64,000 nucleotides of DNA from Archilochus colubris (lineage: Eukaryota; Chordata; Aves; Apodiformes; Trochilidae). Numbering within the stretch: position 1 is the first letter of the stretch; the number at the start of each line of letters is the position of its first letter. Below the pieces are notes generated by a model. It was not told the origin of the DNA, did not search any database, and saw only the letters and a list, made by a program, of their open reading frames with translations. The stretch lies in assembly GCA_023079485.1 (NCBI GenBank), contig CM041085.1, forward strand, positions 34,333,121-34,397,120. Direction: 5' to 3'. A program made the position numbers and the translations under genes. Shown here one piece after another: positions 25,153 through 37,901 of the stretch.

Positions 25153-26019
25153 TCACCTTCTGAAACAGGATAAGCAGCAGCAGAGGATTGTTCTGAGGGG
25201 GTGTTTTCTTCTGTATTCCAAAGCCTTTTTCACTTGGTCTTTACCTTCTCCTACATAGTCCTCAACATTTTGCATATTTATCTCAATGACATCAAAGGTG
25301 TCCGCCTGCTCCTCCACGAGCAGAGCCACCTGCAGAAAGAGCTCGTGAATTTCCTTAATGCGGCCTTCTAACTTCACCAGCTCCTTGTGACGTGTCTCAA
25401 TCTCATTCAAGGCTGAGCGAGCCCCCTTAACATCTGACAAGAGATTCTCAGAGAAGACGTCCCACTTGCCTTGCTCAATCATCTCCTCGATCTGGTTGCC
25501 AGAAACATCTTTGCCCATGATTTCTAGCTGCCGCTGAATCCGAATCTTGCAGTTCTCCCGCTGGTTCATCTCTGCCTCGTTGTATTCAAACATAGCCTCC
25601 TGAAATGCATGCATGAGGTCAACATAGTGGTTCTTTGCTACCCTGGCCATGACAGACATAGCCCCATATTTTGTGATTGCATCCTCACTGAAATCTCTCA
25701 TTATCTGGAGTTTCCTGTGGATGCTTTCTCCGCGGGCCTTGATGTCTCTGGCAATGCAGTTGGTGTCTCTTTTGATGCTACTCAGACGTCGCATGGAAGT
25801 AAGGAACCGCCTGTTTTGCCTTCTGAGCCGCTTGACATCCTCCTTCAGCTGGTCATTTTCTGTCCGGATGTTCTGTATGTCTTTATGAAGAATTTCCAAG
25901 GCATAATCAGTCTCATAAAGGAGAACGTTTTGGGGTGAATTTTCATCATCTTCATTGTCAGAAAACTCTTGATTGTGTACCCTGGCGATTTCACGCAGCT
26001 CGTTCAGCCGATCTTTCAT
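25153..26019 (-). CDS. STX11: Syntaxin-11
   Basis: Complete 288-residue Qa-SNARE-type protein in a single coding exon; the human protein, as I recall it, has 287. Residues about 38-160 form the Habc helical region, including the conserved block RFLTSMRRLSSIKRDTN (71-87). The block NCKIRIQRQLEIMGK (156-170) leads into the linker. Residues about 204-266 are the SNARE coiled coil with the zero-layer glutamine at Q238 (LVEEQ). There is no C-terminal transmembrane helix. The tail is cysteine-rich instead (C280, C281, C282, C285), the STX11 hallmark, and is thought to be acylated for membrane attachment. In mammals STX11 pairs with Munc18-2 and SNAP23 in cytotoxic granule and platelet secretion, and its loss causes familial haemophagocytic lymphohistiocytosis type 4. 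The start is the ATG at 26019-26017, five bases inside the exon, with A at -3. The frame is open a further 26 codons upstream, but that crosses the splice acceptor and is intron. Confidence 0.97.
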   Translation of the reverse strand: MKDRLNELREIARVHNQEFSDNEDDENSPQNVLLYETDYALEILHKDIQNIRTENDQLKEDVKRLRRQNRRFLTSMRRLSSIKRDTNCIARDIKARGESIHRKLQIMRDFSEDAITKYGAMSVMARVAKNHYVDLMHAFQEAMFEYNEAEMNQRENCKIRIQRQLEIMGKDVSGNQIEEMIEQGKWDVFSENLLSDVKGARSALNEIETRHKELVKLEGRIKEIHELFLQVALLVEEQADTFDVIEINMQNVEDYVGEGKDQVKKALEYRRKHPLRTILCCCLSCFRR

Positions 26020-26024
26020 CCTGA

Positions 26025-26050
26025 CTGTAAAACAGAGGAACAAGAGTAAA
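26025..26050 (-). other. STX11: 3' splice site of the STX11 coding exon
   Basis: On the minus strand a pyrimidine-rich tract ends in TTTTACAG at 26025, and the exon then starts TCAGG followed by the ATG. The position fits the known STX11 structure of a non-coding first exon plus one coding exon. It also explains why the open frame upstream of the ATG is not protein. Confidence 0.88.
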
Positions 26051-27605
26051 GAAGTTTGAAGTGAATAAAATATAGATATATATGGTTGAAAGCTCATAAC
26101 TAATAACTACATCATAGTTATATCATAGGTAACAGAATTACATCAAGACTATGCAAAATATCAGCTATTAAATTTGTTCAGAGTATTTGTTACAATGATG
26201 GATCTTGGATCCCGAACTCTGGTGCTAAAACATTCTTTTAGAAACTACAAAGCTTAGAAACTAAAAAAGTGCAGGGCGGAAGACAACAAATCCTGAAGAC
26301 AAATCCAAAATAATAAGGCAATTCCCAGCCCCTTAAAAATGCCAGTCTTTCATTTAGGGACAAAATACAAACTCTTGAGCAAACGGTATAAAGCTTTCAG
26401 CTATTGATATGTGTGGACGTGTTAAAAACTGAGTGCTTCCTACCACTGCTGACTAGAGAGATCTTGACCCTTCATTAGATCAACTGCCACAGATGTCAGG
26501 TTTATTTGGCTTTAAAACTCTATGGCCAGGTTTGTCTAGAGGCATTTAGACACTAAGAATATCTACCTTTCCTGTCTGGAAGTATCAGACCATATTGTAG
26601 AAGGCTGGAAAGGGAACAAACAAAGGCATATATATAGCAATCTCTGGATTATTTAAATCTCTTCTAATCACTGTTTCCGAGATGCTTTTCACCTGAAATT
26701 AAGATGCGGCTCGAAACCAGTCACATTGCTTGTCTGACTGCATTTCTGACTCTAGCCAGCTTCCCTAGAACTGGTGATCCTCCCACTTCTAGTTTAGTCC
26801 TTGAACTGCCATGTGTTGTGATCAGCAGTTTATTTTTTGTAGTCAGAACCTACATTTAGAATCAGCAAACAATGATTTTATGACTTAAAAAATTACATTC
26901 CACAGCAGCAAGGTGTCATTCGTGTCAACTAAATCATGTGTGGGCAGAATTATGTTGCCTTTGTCCTCACCATTCTTTGAAGTTGGGAAAAACTACATTT
27001 CATCAGCCTTCCACAGAGAGTATGCTGAAAACTGTCGCAGCAACAATTACATTTTGGTTTTTGTGCTTGATAAAGAAAACACAAACAGAAAATGACACTG
27101 AGTAATGAACTCATAATTCTGTATGAATAGGTCTACCCTTCCTTCCCCCTATCCTCAAAAATGTTACTTGCAATTTGTTGTTTACTTGTCTTTCTCACCC
27201 ACAACTATTTTAAGATATTAAAGTTAAAATGAGAGGAAATGGAGAAGCAAATACATGATGGTTCATAATATGAAAATACTAATTATGTAATAAGTTCACG
27301 TCTATACTAATTCTGCAGCAGCTCTGTAAAAAAATATTGCTGTTTTTTTGAGTACAATATGATAGGTTAAGAAGTCAATCAACAAGAGTAAAGAGGTGTA
27401 AAGCATGGCCTCAGATTGCAAAATGATGTGTCCTACACACAGGAAAATTATGAAATTAAACACTGGGTTCTGTCCCATACTTCCAAAAACACTCTGCTTA
27501 CAGTCTGTATGTGCTGAATAAAAGTAGTACAATGTATAATTTCATATTCATCATTCAGTTAATGGAAATATATCTCATTTAATATGTTAATATTGTTTGT
27601 TCCCT

Positions 27606-27631
27606 CAGGGATTTCTCCTGTGAAATCCCTG
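27606..27631. repeat. Perfect 10-bp inverted repeat with 6-base loop
   Basis: CAGGGATTTC is followed by six bases and then GAAATCCCTG. The arms are perfectly complementary. It is too short for a microRNA precursor and is not flanked by a visible element. It could be a palindromic protein-binding site or chance. Confidence 0.7.
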
Positions 27632-29051
27632 GAAAACTCCATAAACTCATAACAGTCTTTTGGGGGAGATCTAATAGCCCGGAGTGACTAAGGACAACAC
27701 AGTTATGATGCCCACTCCAGACACTGAAGCAGTTCTTTGTACCTGGTACGTTCAGAAGTCAGCTCCTTCAGACTTTGGTCACCGCTGTAAGCCTCAGGCA
27801 CTTTGCTGAGTAAGATCACGAAGTAACAAACTGGACATCAGTGAATGAACTCATGGATCAATGCCATTAGTGAGAAACGTGTCTCCAGTAACATGTACAG
27901 CATCACCCACAATCTCTGTGATCTGGTAGACCTAGAAGAGTCCAATTCTAAAATAAAACAAAACGATCAAATTACAGTTGTATTGACAATCTTCAGCCTG
28001 GGGCTTCCCTAGTTCTTATCTCTAAAAGCCTACATTATTTGAAACTACATACCAAAACTTACATTAAAGGTGGGTCCCATTAGGATCTTTAACTCTGCAC
28101 TGAGGACCTGTACCTGTCAAGGTAATGGCTCCACAGGCAAAATGATCGAACTTTTGTCCTAACAAATGGATGCTGTCCTTAAATCCTGATTTCAGTGTTA
28201 CGCAAAATCAGGGACCATTTGACACCTTCATTCTCCCCAAGTGCTATCTTTTCCTCTCTGTTTCTGAAGTGCATCTACTAGGCCCGCTTCCTACTTCATC
28301 AGCATATTTTCAAGATCCTCTTCCTTCCTTAAATAAAGTGCCTGGACAGGACAGAGAACAGGAAGACCTGCCTGTGTTTCAGCACCATACTAGGCCACAA
28401 ACACCACAAATGGCAGAGGACACTTCTCTAGCTTTATGCCAGAGCATGATCACTTACCATGTAGGTTGCCATTTGCAGAATTTGGTGAAAGAGATCCATG
28501 AGTTTCAAGAAAATGTTTAGATTTCAGCTTTCTTGAGCACCTTTAACTCAAGAAACACAGTGAATTTACCTGGAGGCATTTGCTAACTGCTGCTTTGAGA
28601 GACACATAATTTGGCAAAGCTTTAGGAATTTTTCATAAGGGAAACAGCAGGCTCCATTGCAATGCCACCACAGAGCTCTTTCCCCATTTCTAATTCCTAT
28701 TTCAAACAAAGGATAAGCAGATATGCCCAAGAGAGGTCAATAACTTCCGAGCATTCCTTTGATCATGTCAGGGACAGAACTGACACTAAAGAGCTGAAAC
28801 AAATGAGCGAACAAGCATGGGAGAGCAGGAGGGAACAGCCATTTAAGAACTTTCTGCTTAACAGATCATTATTTAGAAAAGTTGACCTCCTTTAGCAGAT
28901 GCTGTTATTACTTAGGAAAGTTTACATTTACTGACATGGTGATAGCATTGTTTGTAATTATAACAGCAATATACTATTAGTACATTATTAGTTGTTAGGG
29001 ATAGCCTTAGCACTCATTCTTTAAAATAAGCATCAATCTCTTCCTTCATAT

Positions 29052-29460
29052 ATGGCCCAGTGCAGCAGAAGCTGGGCTTCCTGGCTAGAAAGCAGGTCTG
29101 CAGAAAATGACCTTGGTGTCCCAGTGGACATCAGGATGAACCTGAGTCAGCAATGCACCCTTGTGGCAAAAGAGGACAACAGTCTCCTGAGCTGGAGTAG
29201 CAAAAGTGGAGGGAAGTGACCCCTTGCATCTGACACTTGAGAGTCCACATCTAGAGTACAGACTTGGTGCTAGGGCTCCTCAGTGCAAGAGACATGGACA
29301 CAGTGGGGTGAGTCCAGGGGAAGCTATCAGAGGTGCTGGAAAACCTAAAGTATAAGGAGAGGCTGAGAGAGCTGGGAATGTTCAGCCTGGAAAACAGGAA
29401 GCTCGAGGGAGATCTTGTTGCTGTTACCAACTGTGTAATGCTAGGGTAGACCCTTCGTGG
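29052..29460 (+). mobile_element. CR1 LINE fragment (old)
   Basis: Plus-strand CR1 with degenerate ORF2 3' sequence. Recognisable parts are 'gaccttggtgtcccagtgga', 'gagaggctgagagagctggg' and 'tgttcagcctggaaaacagg', the usual 'LFSLEKRR' coding region. The frame is broken many times, and the 3' terminal ATTCTATGAT repeat is missing, so the copy is also truncated or decayed at its 3' side. It lies inside the probable STX11 intron, opposite to the gene. Confidence 0.85.
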
Positions 29461-32400
29461 AAATGTACAGAGACAGCACAACAGGAAACAGGCCCAAGCG
29501 GAAACAAAGGAAAAGCCAGCCAGCCAACAGACAGGGGGGAAATTAAAACAAACAAACAAAAACAATCTTACAGAAACACTGAAAAATGTATCTAGAGATG
29601 TTCTGGAATCTGCGTCATGAAGATATTAAAAACTCACCTGGACACAGCTCTCAGCAATCTGAACTACTACTAACTACTGCTACTACTATCTGTGTGTGTT
29701 TTGGGGTGTGCTGGACAGGATGACCTGAAAAGGTCCAGTCAATATTGTTCTAAAACTCAGCCCTAGCTCAGAACTTCGCAAATTTGAACATGAGTAATAA
29801 ATAATTGAATATGAATAGTTAAATGTGAGTTGAATATATATTCAACTACTTGCACAGGTTTATTTAAGACATCTAACACATTAGAATATCAAGATACCAG
29901 CTACTCTACTCTGAAGTAACAGCTCCAAGAGTATAAATACTTTAATTCTAGGAGTGTGTGTTTTAATAGATTAGCTGTCAGTGGGATCTAATTTTAAAAT
30001 ACTGTGTATATTCAAACAGGAACATGTACTTTCACGTTTGTATTTAGGCTAGATAAATCCATTCTTGTAAAATCAAGTTCCTTCTCCAGTCCACCATGTT
30101 GTGTACACCCAAACACACACACACACAGGAAATACAGGACAGGTAATGACCGCATTGGTTACAACTTTGAAGCCAGATAGACACCAAATGTAGTCAGCTG
30201 AGGACATACTCAGCACTCATCTCTTCATTTTAGCATGATACTTCTAGACATTAATCACCTAGATATTAATCACCACTATGACTGGCTTTCCCACGACGTG
30301 TGAGAAAGATGCAAGGTGTCCCAGTGCAGTAAGACTGCAGCCCCACACAAAAATTCTGGATTTCAGAGAGGGAAGGATATCTGCTCCGAAAATCAAAACT
30401 GTGCATAAATATACAACCCCTTCCAATTAGCCCCGTTATTATACAAACAGAATTTATGAACCACTGTAACACTTGCAATAACAGAATCTAGCTGTGAGAG
30501 CATGCTGTGCATAGCACTGGAAGCAGGTATGTCCAGTGCTGCACTAATATTCTGCTGCCTGTTCTCTAAGCAGAAACAACTTACCAAACTGGGAAGCTAT
30601 TCCTATGGAAACAAACCAGTTGCACACAGGTTTTGTTACAGGTTTAACATTTGTATATCCACATCACTGAGTCTGGGGACAAATGGTGAAATAAAGCAGC
30701 ACAACATCTACATTTCATCCCCAGAAGCTGTGAGGGAAGGCAGTGTGTGTTTCCTTCTTGCAGCATTCATAAAAGGCTACTTAATGCCAGTTTGTGGATT
30801 ATCAAAAGTCTGCTCAGTAATCTTTTCAGCCTTGAGCAGGACCTTACAAGATGAAGCTCATATCTCAGTTAAAGTGGCCTATTTGAGGAACAACAGCTAT
30901 TTTGAAACAAGTTAAAAATAATTTCTATCACCAGTTCTTCTCTCTCTCAGAAGATAAAAAACCCTTTTCTGCTCCACTACAAACCCACGTGGCCCATCCT
31001 GTCTCTAAATGACATGGGATCTTGGCTGTATGACACACAATAAATGTGACCTGAGAAACAAGTGATGAACAATTAGGAAATAACTCGCTCCTAGGCAGAA
31101 TTACTTCATAGCCAAATGTGCATCAGCACATTCCAGTAACATCCCATGCGCCTTGTAGAGGATGCACTATTGATGAAAATCCTTGGACCGTCCAGCACAC
31201 ACCATTACAAGGCAAATAGTGTGCTGCTGTTGCACAAACATGCAAGTAATGTATAGGTAATAAGAAGTGTTAAATGCAGCTGAAACCTTCATTTAAGAGA
31301 TGGAGTCTCAGATTTAATCATCATTTTCCAGTATCTTTCTGTTTTGGAAACAAACATCTTAGACCAGTTTTAATAATTCCACTTGCTATCTGTTGTCCAA
31401 TAATAGATTTGATATTATTAATTAATTTGAAAATAAACTATAATTTACAATAGTTTTCCTCTTTTCAAAACAGCTTCTTATTGACTGCTGGCAGTGAGCT
31501 AGTCATCTGTTCATACCAAATTCCCTGTCTCCCCAGTCATGTCCATCACTACTGTAACAGAAAGCTTCAATTTCTCAAGTCACTCTTCTTTCTTTTTTGC
31601 ATGTAATCTGTAAAACCTCAAGAAAACACCAAAAATCACAACTGTTTGCCTTCTGGAGATGTTTTCAGATCACACCTGCATTAACTCTAATATTAACAAC
31701 TATGGCAGAGATCAGCATTTTGAAATCTCTTTGTGGCCTCACTGAAGGGAAGTTATCTTCTCCAGAGTTTCTTGAATTGGGCAATGTTTAAAAATAGACA
31801 AAATGTACTCATGATTGAAAATACACCAGTTAACACAGAACATCAGTAATAAAGCTACAGAAATACACCAAGAAGCCACAAATGTATCTGATGACTACTA
31901 GACACTACCCACTTCAGGTTGTACTCGAGGCCTGAGTACAGCAGAACATCACCTTTACTTTCCATCACCCTATGAGAAGTGTTTGCAGTTGCAAATGTCT
32001 CGGGACAGTTCCTCTCAAAAGCTTGCAAGAAGTGTCTCCGTTTGTGTCAGAACAAGTTATTTATTGTAAGCTGGTATATGTAGAGAAGTAGGGATGGCTC
32101 AATTCATGCAAGCTCTTTCTACAGTAGTCAGAATCTCCAAGTCTACAGTGCTTCCTTTCCTACCATAAAGACTAGGAGAGGCCTGGGGGGAAAAATTAAC
32201 ATTCAAATAGTTTCTCACTTCTAACTCAAAGTAATAAGGCAGTAGTTGCTTGAATACTGATAGCTTTGGAGTTTCATTTTTGACTTGTCCCAGTTTCTTT
32301 ACCAATATACAGTCTCTTCAACATAACGGAACTCTAAATTTTTGTATGACAGAGTATTATAAACTCAAGAATCTAGGGTGCATCTGATACTTCCCAGGGG

Positions 32401-35339
32401 TTGTCAATAAGGTTAACTATCTTGGTGAATTCTGTAGAGTGGTTATCAGGTTTTCCAGACATCAGTATCAAAACTAGGTGAGGCTGCTGGCATGCATTAA
32501 GCACACATACAATATGCATTGCATTTTTCACATATTTGTGATGAAACTCACCAAAAAAACCCAAGTTTTAACTTGTTACTACACATTAATGCATGCTAAG
32601 TAAACATGATTGAACTGGAGGGGACAGCTTGTTTTGCATAGTTTGACTGCTACAATTTACTAGATTGTCTACATTTTCACTGGAGACCTGTGTATTACCA
32701 CTGACAAATTTTCAGTCCTGAACAGATTATCAAATAGATTCTGCCTATCTTTCTGGTTTTTCTCACAGGTCACACTAATGGGCAATTGTAACTAGATCTG
32801 GTTTTGTTTGGCCTGGGGGCAGCCTGTACCAGGGCTGTGGATGAAGAAGTTTCTCAGTCTTCAGTACACTGCCCACTAAGAAGTGTTAGGTCTTCAGGTG
32901 AATTTCTGGCACTGTGTGTGCTCCCACAGCTGGGAACTCTCTCCAGCAATCATCATGCTTCTGCATACAAACAGAAGTTAAGGACAGGAAAGGCTAATGC
33001 ACACCCCGAATTTAACCACTTCGTTTTCCTAAGGATGCTGGAAACAGGATATATAATTAGCAAATGCAAATACTGAAAACCCACTAAATCCTTGGAATCC
33101 TTGAGACTTGCAAACTGACTCTGGACAGTTTTAATGTGCACACCTTGCCAAAACCAGAGATCCATTACAAAGAGTAGATGAACATGCATGGGATTGTATT
33201 TTACCCAAGGTGTAGAAAAACAATCCTATCACTGCTCCCCATAAAGAGCCTTTCAGTACATGCAGTATGCTGAAGGCTGACTACTGCAGAATGTCCATCC
33301 TTCCTGCCATAGGCAAAACCAAGGTCTTCAGCCTGGATGGAGACAAGAGGAGCATGAACTAGACCTCCACAGGCTTGGCAATTTGTTAAAACAGAACCAT
33401 ACCACTAACATAAGCCATGAGACAGCCATCCATGCATTTCTTGGCAATTACTACAGCTCATCATCATTATGAGTCACTGTGTAAGGAACCCAGGCAACAC
33501 ACTCACAGGCTGGGCTGTCCCTACAGAGCCCTGAGTATATACATTACCCAATTAATCACCTCTGCTTCCCCGAAACACATTGGCTCAGCGAAATAACTAT
33601 GTACATACCATATTTATGTAACTACTATTGCTGTCACACAGTAGTATTTATAAGTGATTAACATCATGTTGGCATCTGAGTGGAAATACGGGATTGCACG
33701 TGATCATCAGTCAGAAGCAACATATTCTGCAGACATTTTTAAATTAGCACAACAGCATTACTTTTTAAAACAGCCGTATTTAAAACTTGTAATACAATGT
33801 TACAATCTGAGATTAAGTATGCTTTACTTTAAAAAAATCCCCTTAGGGTTAAATAAGGGGTATTTTATTAATATGTGTTAGTATGGGCTAGTACGCATGA
33901 GGCTCGGTTCTGGATCCTGCTGCAAAATCTACACAACTGTAACTGGACCAAAATAATTTCGGTCAGGAAATAACCCCACAGACATCCATGTATGCTCACA
34001 GCCTCAGCCTCAGGACATGTCAGGCACTGGCAGGCTTTATGCTAGTTACTTTATACTACTTAGCAGCCCATGGGTGTTTACAGGCACATTCGAAGTACCA
34101 GTGAAGCTGAGATAAGATATAGATGTAATTAGGGACACACTGACCAGTAGTACTTAGACAAACTGATCCTGACTGGGCACATCCAGAACTCAAGCAAGCT
34201 TTATTCTTCCTTTCAAAAACAAATGATCTGACACAAACAGGACTCAGAAGAAAGGCACAGCAGGAAAAATGGCTGAAGCATTCAGTACTTTTTGGCTTTC
34301 GTGAGTGCGTCAAGAATAATCTTGGCAATTAACAGGTTAACTGTCATAACAGATAAGGCACACATGATAAGCCTTCGTAAGTGACATTATGTGACATCAG
34401 TCCCTCTGTGATAAACTACAGAAATCCGCTCTAGATGAGAAGTGCCAAAAACTTTGCTTGATAGGGTAGATGAGATAGAAAAGACATTTGACACAATCAG
34501 CAAAAGCTACTGAAACAGATGCAGAAACTGAACTGCACCCTTCCTCTCAAGCAGAGCCCCCCTGCTCCTCAAGATGGGATTCCCATCTTGAATCCAGCCA
34601 GCCCAAGGCAGGAGCTGTGCTGCTGCTCCCTTGGAATGATGTTCCTGACCAGAAATGGCTCATATACAGGCCACATCTCAGGGGCAGACCAAAATGGCAA
34701 GTGTAACAAAAAATGGCTTCTCTGCAAAACTTGACAAAAGTGGTAACCCTGCATTTGGTGCTGAGTATGAGTTTAATGGATCAAATTAACATTTCCCAAG
34801 TATCTTCTGCACTGTGCCTTGTCAGCCTTGCACTACAGGGATTAAAGAGTCAAGAAAAATTGATGGACCAGAAAAAAATATAATGGCAAGTGTATCTGGT
34901 CCAGCACATTCATACTTGATACAGCAATTGTCTTCTCACTGTCAGAACTGGTTTGGAATATTCCAACATTACAATGGGTTTTTGTTACACTCAGAGGTAA
35001 TCCATATTTTCCATTAGCAGCTTGGAGAGTGGAACCAAATGTGAGCCTGCATGGTCTCCAGGTGACATGAACTGGAGGCGGGGGAAATGAGTGTATGGTG
35101 GCAGAGGGGAGAAGAAATTATGAGAATCTAAGATGATCTTGAGAAGTAAGAGAAGTCCTAACAAAAACAAAAGGGAATTAAATAGACATGAGCCTGGTAT
35201 GGTGTATTTAGAAGAAATAATTCATACAGATAGAAAGTAGGCAACACCTAGTTTGGTAGCAGGAAATCATCTGGGGGGTTATAGCAGATTGCAAGCTAAA
35301 AAACCAAGTTCACAATACAGTGACATTGTGAAAAAAAAA

Positions 35340-35480
35340 TTAAAAAAAAAGCATGTCTTGCATCAGAGATGGCATGGAATGGACTGGATTTACCCTACTT
35401 GGCATAGGTAAGGCCTCATTTGGAATAGTACATCCTTCTGCTGTTACCACACTAGGAAAGTCAGAGCATACTAGGCACTG
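35340..35480 (+). mobile_element. Possible very old CR1 fragment
   Basis: The stretch around 'ggtaaggcctcatttggaat' resembles the CR1 segment that encodes '[11 protein letters not shown]' (usually gtgaggcctcacttggagta). The similarity is weak and flanking CR1 blocks are hard to see. A repeat-library search would be needed to confirm it. Confidence 0.35.
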
Positions 35481-36186
35481 TCTCCAAGTGGTTTAGAAAA
35501 TACAACCTTGGAGGAAGAGGAATTGAAGGAATTATGCTCATTTCATGTAGAAGATGTGGTGGAGAGATTTAGGACTCCAATGTATAAAAGGAGTTTGTTC
35601 AGCACCCTCCCTCCCAGTCTTGCTGTGTGTCCAGCACAGTGTTTGTGCTCACACAGGCCTTCTTCCCATGCTAGGGAGCAATTTGGGTGACTCTTTAAAC
35701 ACAGAATTCTCTTCCGTCTCTCCTGTATCTGCACCAGCAGCAACTACCATTTGTTCTTTTGGAGCAGATCTTGGTTATTGTGGTAGTATAATGGAAAGTG
35801 TCAGACACAGACCTTAACCCACAGCACCCAAAATCTCCAAGACTGTTACATACAGTTTTGTTCCATAGTATCATGAGGAGATACTGTTATCCTATGATCC
35901 CCATTTTAATGTCCCAAGAGATCTTATGTACCATCCTTAGTTTCTTCATGAAGATCTCATATCACAACAGAGGTAAACTTGCAGTTCTAGTCTCACTCAG
36001 CTAAAACACCAGATACATTTGCCATGTGACTTAACATACATTTACAGTTTCAGAGCAGTGGTCATCCAAGCCAATCAGTGAAAAAAATAACGTGAGAAAA
36101 AGGTCAGCAGAGGTGCTGAGCATCTAAACTATCCTTTCTTAAGGATGGCCTTTAGGCTGTTCATCTGTTAGACCTTTGGTCTGTTT

Positions 36187-36220
36187 TGAAAAAAAAAAGA
36201 AAAAAGAAAAAAGAAAAAGT
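36187..36220 (+). repeat. A-rich (AAAAAAG)n-like tract
   Basis: A purine-only tract of A runs broken by single G at about seven-base spacing. It is ordinary low-complexity DNA. Confidence 0.75.
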
Positions 36221-36849
36221 TCCACTCATCTTGTAGTCTCGCCACATCCATACAAAACTATTTAAACAGTGAGTACCACCATTGATAAGGAAGAAACATC
36301 CTTCAAACTCAACTTTCATTTAAAAAAGCCATATATTGTCATTTTGATCCCTGACATCTTAAAAAAACAGCTCCTAAAATACCATCTAAAGAACAAGAAC
36401 AGTAAGTGTGAATGTCTGTTTTAGGCCAGTGTTATTCTTCTAGTCATTTCCTTTCCTGGTATCTCATGGTTACATGCAGTTATCTCTGCCATACCAGAGT
36501 ACTAATTCTTCTTTGCAGGGAAGGAAATGAGTACCAATTAATCGGAAGCAATCAAAGAGCACTAACTTTTGCACCCACTCAAAGATCTGGCTGTGATGAT
36601 GCCCAAGAAAGGACTGACAGCTATTATGTTTTGCATATAAGCTCAATTTTCTACAGAATCTGCTCTGGAGCTATTCATAACTACATCTGAGCACTATGAA
36701 TGAAATGTTAATGCTCGTTAAAGCAGACAAACAAGGCAGCTAAAAATGCAGGCACCTCTTGGGCCTGGACAAGGACACTTACATTGTAAAGTGCCTCTGG
36801 CCTTCCCTCATCTTGCGAAAACCCCAGCCATCCTTTTTGCGGGGCCAGA

Positions 36850-37870
36850 GCTACTCAAAGGCAGCGAAGGCACCTCCGGAACCAACATCCCGGTCCCCAT
36901 CCCTTGCCGTCCCTTCTGCCTCCAGGCTTCAGCCTTCCCCTCATGTCTCAAACAGGGCGGATCCCTTTACTCTTACAAAAACTCCAGTGCCAAAGCGCTC
37001 GGGGATCCCCATGGCTCCTCCTGCCTCGCCGGCACCGGGCACGCACCAGCACTCCCCCCGACAGCAGGGGAAGGGACGACCTGACTGCCACCGTCGGAGC
37101 CCAGCATCCGGCGCGGCCCGGAGCTGCCCTCTGTCCTGAAGCAGCTCCGGGCCGGGTCAGCGCTCGGGGACTCGGGGTGATGCTTAGCGGGACCCGCGGT
37201 TACGGCAGGGATTCTGTCCCCGAATCCGACGGCGAAGGTAGCTAGCACGGCCGGTTCCCTCAGCAAATCTCCGTTTCGTCCTCCCCCGTCCCGTCAGTAC
37301 TCACCCCCGGCAGGGCGGGATATCCTGGCCCGTCTGGCTCCCGTCGCGCTGCTCCCCCGGGTGATTCTGCCGCCGCGCCGCCCGCGCCGTCGAGGCAAGC
37401 GCGGGGTGCCCGAGCATGGCCCCGCCCCCTTCTTCTCATCTCGCCCTCCTATTGGCTGAAAGGCGGGCGTTATTTCCATATCCCCGCCCCTACGCGTCTG
37501 TCAATCACCGCAATGGCAGGGGTGGGGGGGTTCCGCCGCCTCCTCAGTCGCCTCTGTCCCCTCGGGGTGGTCCTCGGTCCACACCGCTCGCTACCGGAAT
37601 GGAAAGTCCGTCCTGCGGGTGCTGAGAAGTTAGAGTGGGCTGAAGTTACTCGTTTCTTTGCCGCGTGGACAACCCCTGCCCTTTCTGCCCTCGCCTCCCC
37701 GACGGGAAGGGGGGGTTTCAGACCCCTACGAAGGGTACAAATCCCGGGAGCTTAAACCCTTGGAAGGGGTGTAGGGGCCGCGGAGGAGGGAGCTGAGGCC
37801 GGGTGCCACCGCCCTTTCTTGCTCCCCACCGCCCCAGTTCAGCTGTTCGGTGCGGCAAGACGTGTCCCGT
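36850..37870. promoter_or_regulatory. STX11: CpG island, probable STX11 promoter
   Basis: A GC- and CpG-rich block in AT-rich surroundings, upstream of STX11 in the right direction. Read on the minus strand it has GGGGCGGGG boxes (complement at 37481-37490 and 37421-37430), a CCAAT box at 37451-37455 and a strong 5' splice site at 37304. There is no obvious TATA box, as is usual for island promoters. Transcription probably starts between about 37350 and 37440. The right half could also drive a divergent plus-strand non-coding transcript. The edges are judged by eye. Confidence 0.7.
37305..37420 (-). other. STX11: Candidate STX11 non-coding exon 1
   Basis: On the minus strand the exon would end ...CTGCCGGGG at 37305, followed by intron GTGAGTACTG starting at 37304. 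This is a near-consensus donor inside the CpG island and the only strong one I found there in this orientation. Joined to the acceptor at 26024 it gives a 5' UTR exon, matching the two-exon STX11 plan. The 5' end is a guess from the GC and CCAAT boxes upstream. An ATG within this stretch (complement at 37415-37417) would be an upstream start codon if included. Confidence 0.5.
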
Positions 37871-37901
37871 CCTGCTGGCTACAGACGTGCGTGATGAAGT
37901 A

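Larger units (their letters stand above)
26051..37298 (-). other. STX11: Probable STX11 intron 1
   Basis: About 11.3 kb lies between the coding-exon acceptor and the donor in the CpG island at 37.3 kb. No other gene is recognised. It holds a CR1 copy at 29052-29460, an old CR1-like stretch near 35340-35470, a short CA repeat near 30110-30127, an A-rich (AAAAAAG)n-like tract near 36187-36220 and a perfect 10-bp inverted repeat at 27606-27631. Open frames are short and without recognisable domains. The intron call depends on the inferred exon 1. Confidence 0.55.

Noticed and set aside
26020..26097. 26-codon in-frame N-terminal extension of STX11
   Set aside because: It crosses a clear polypyrimidine tract and AG acceptor. 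The internal ATG matches the known family start MKDRL, so this part is intron.
36746..37245. Three overlapping plus-strand open frames of 112-126 codons in the STX11 island
   Set aside because: All three frames are open over the same GC-rich DNA with no recognisable domain, which is typical of CpG islands.
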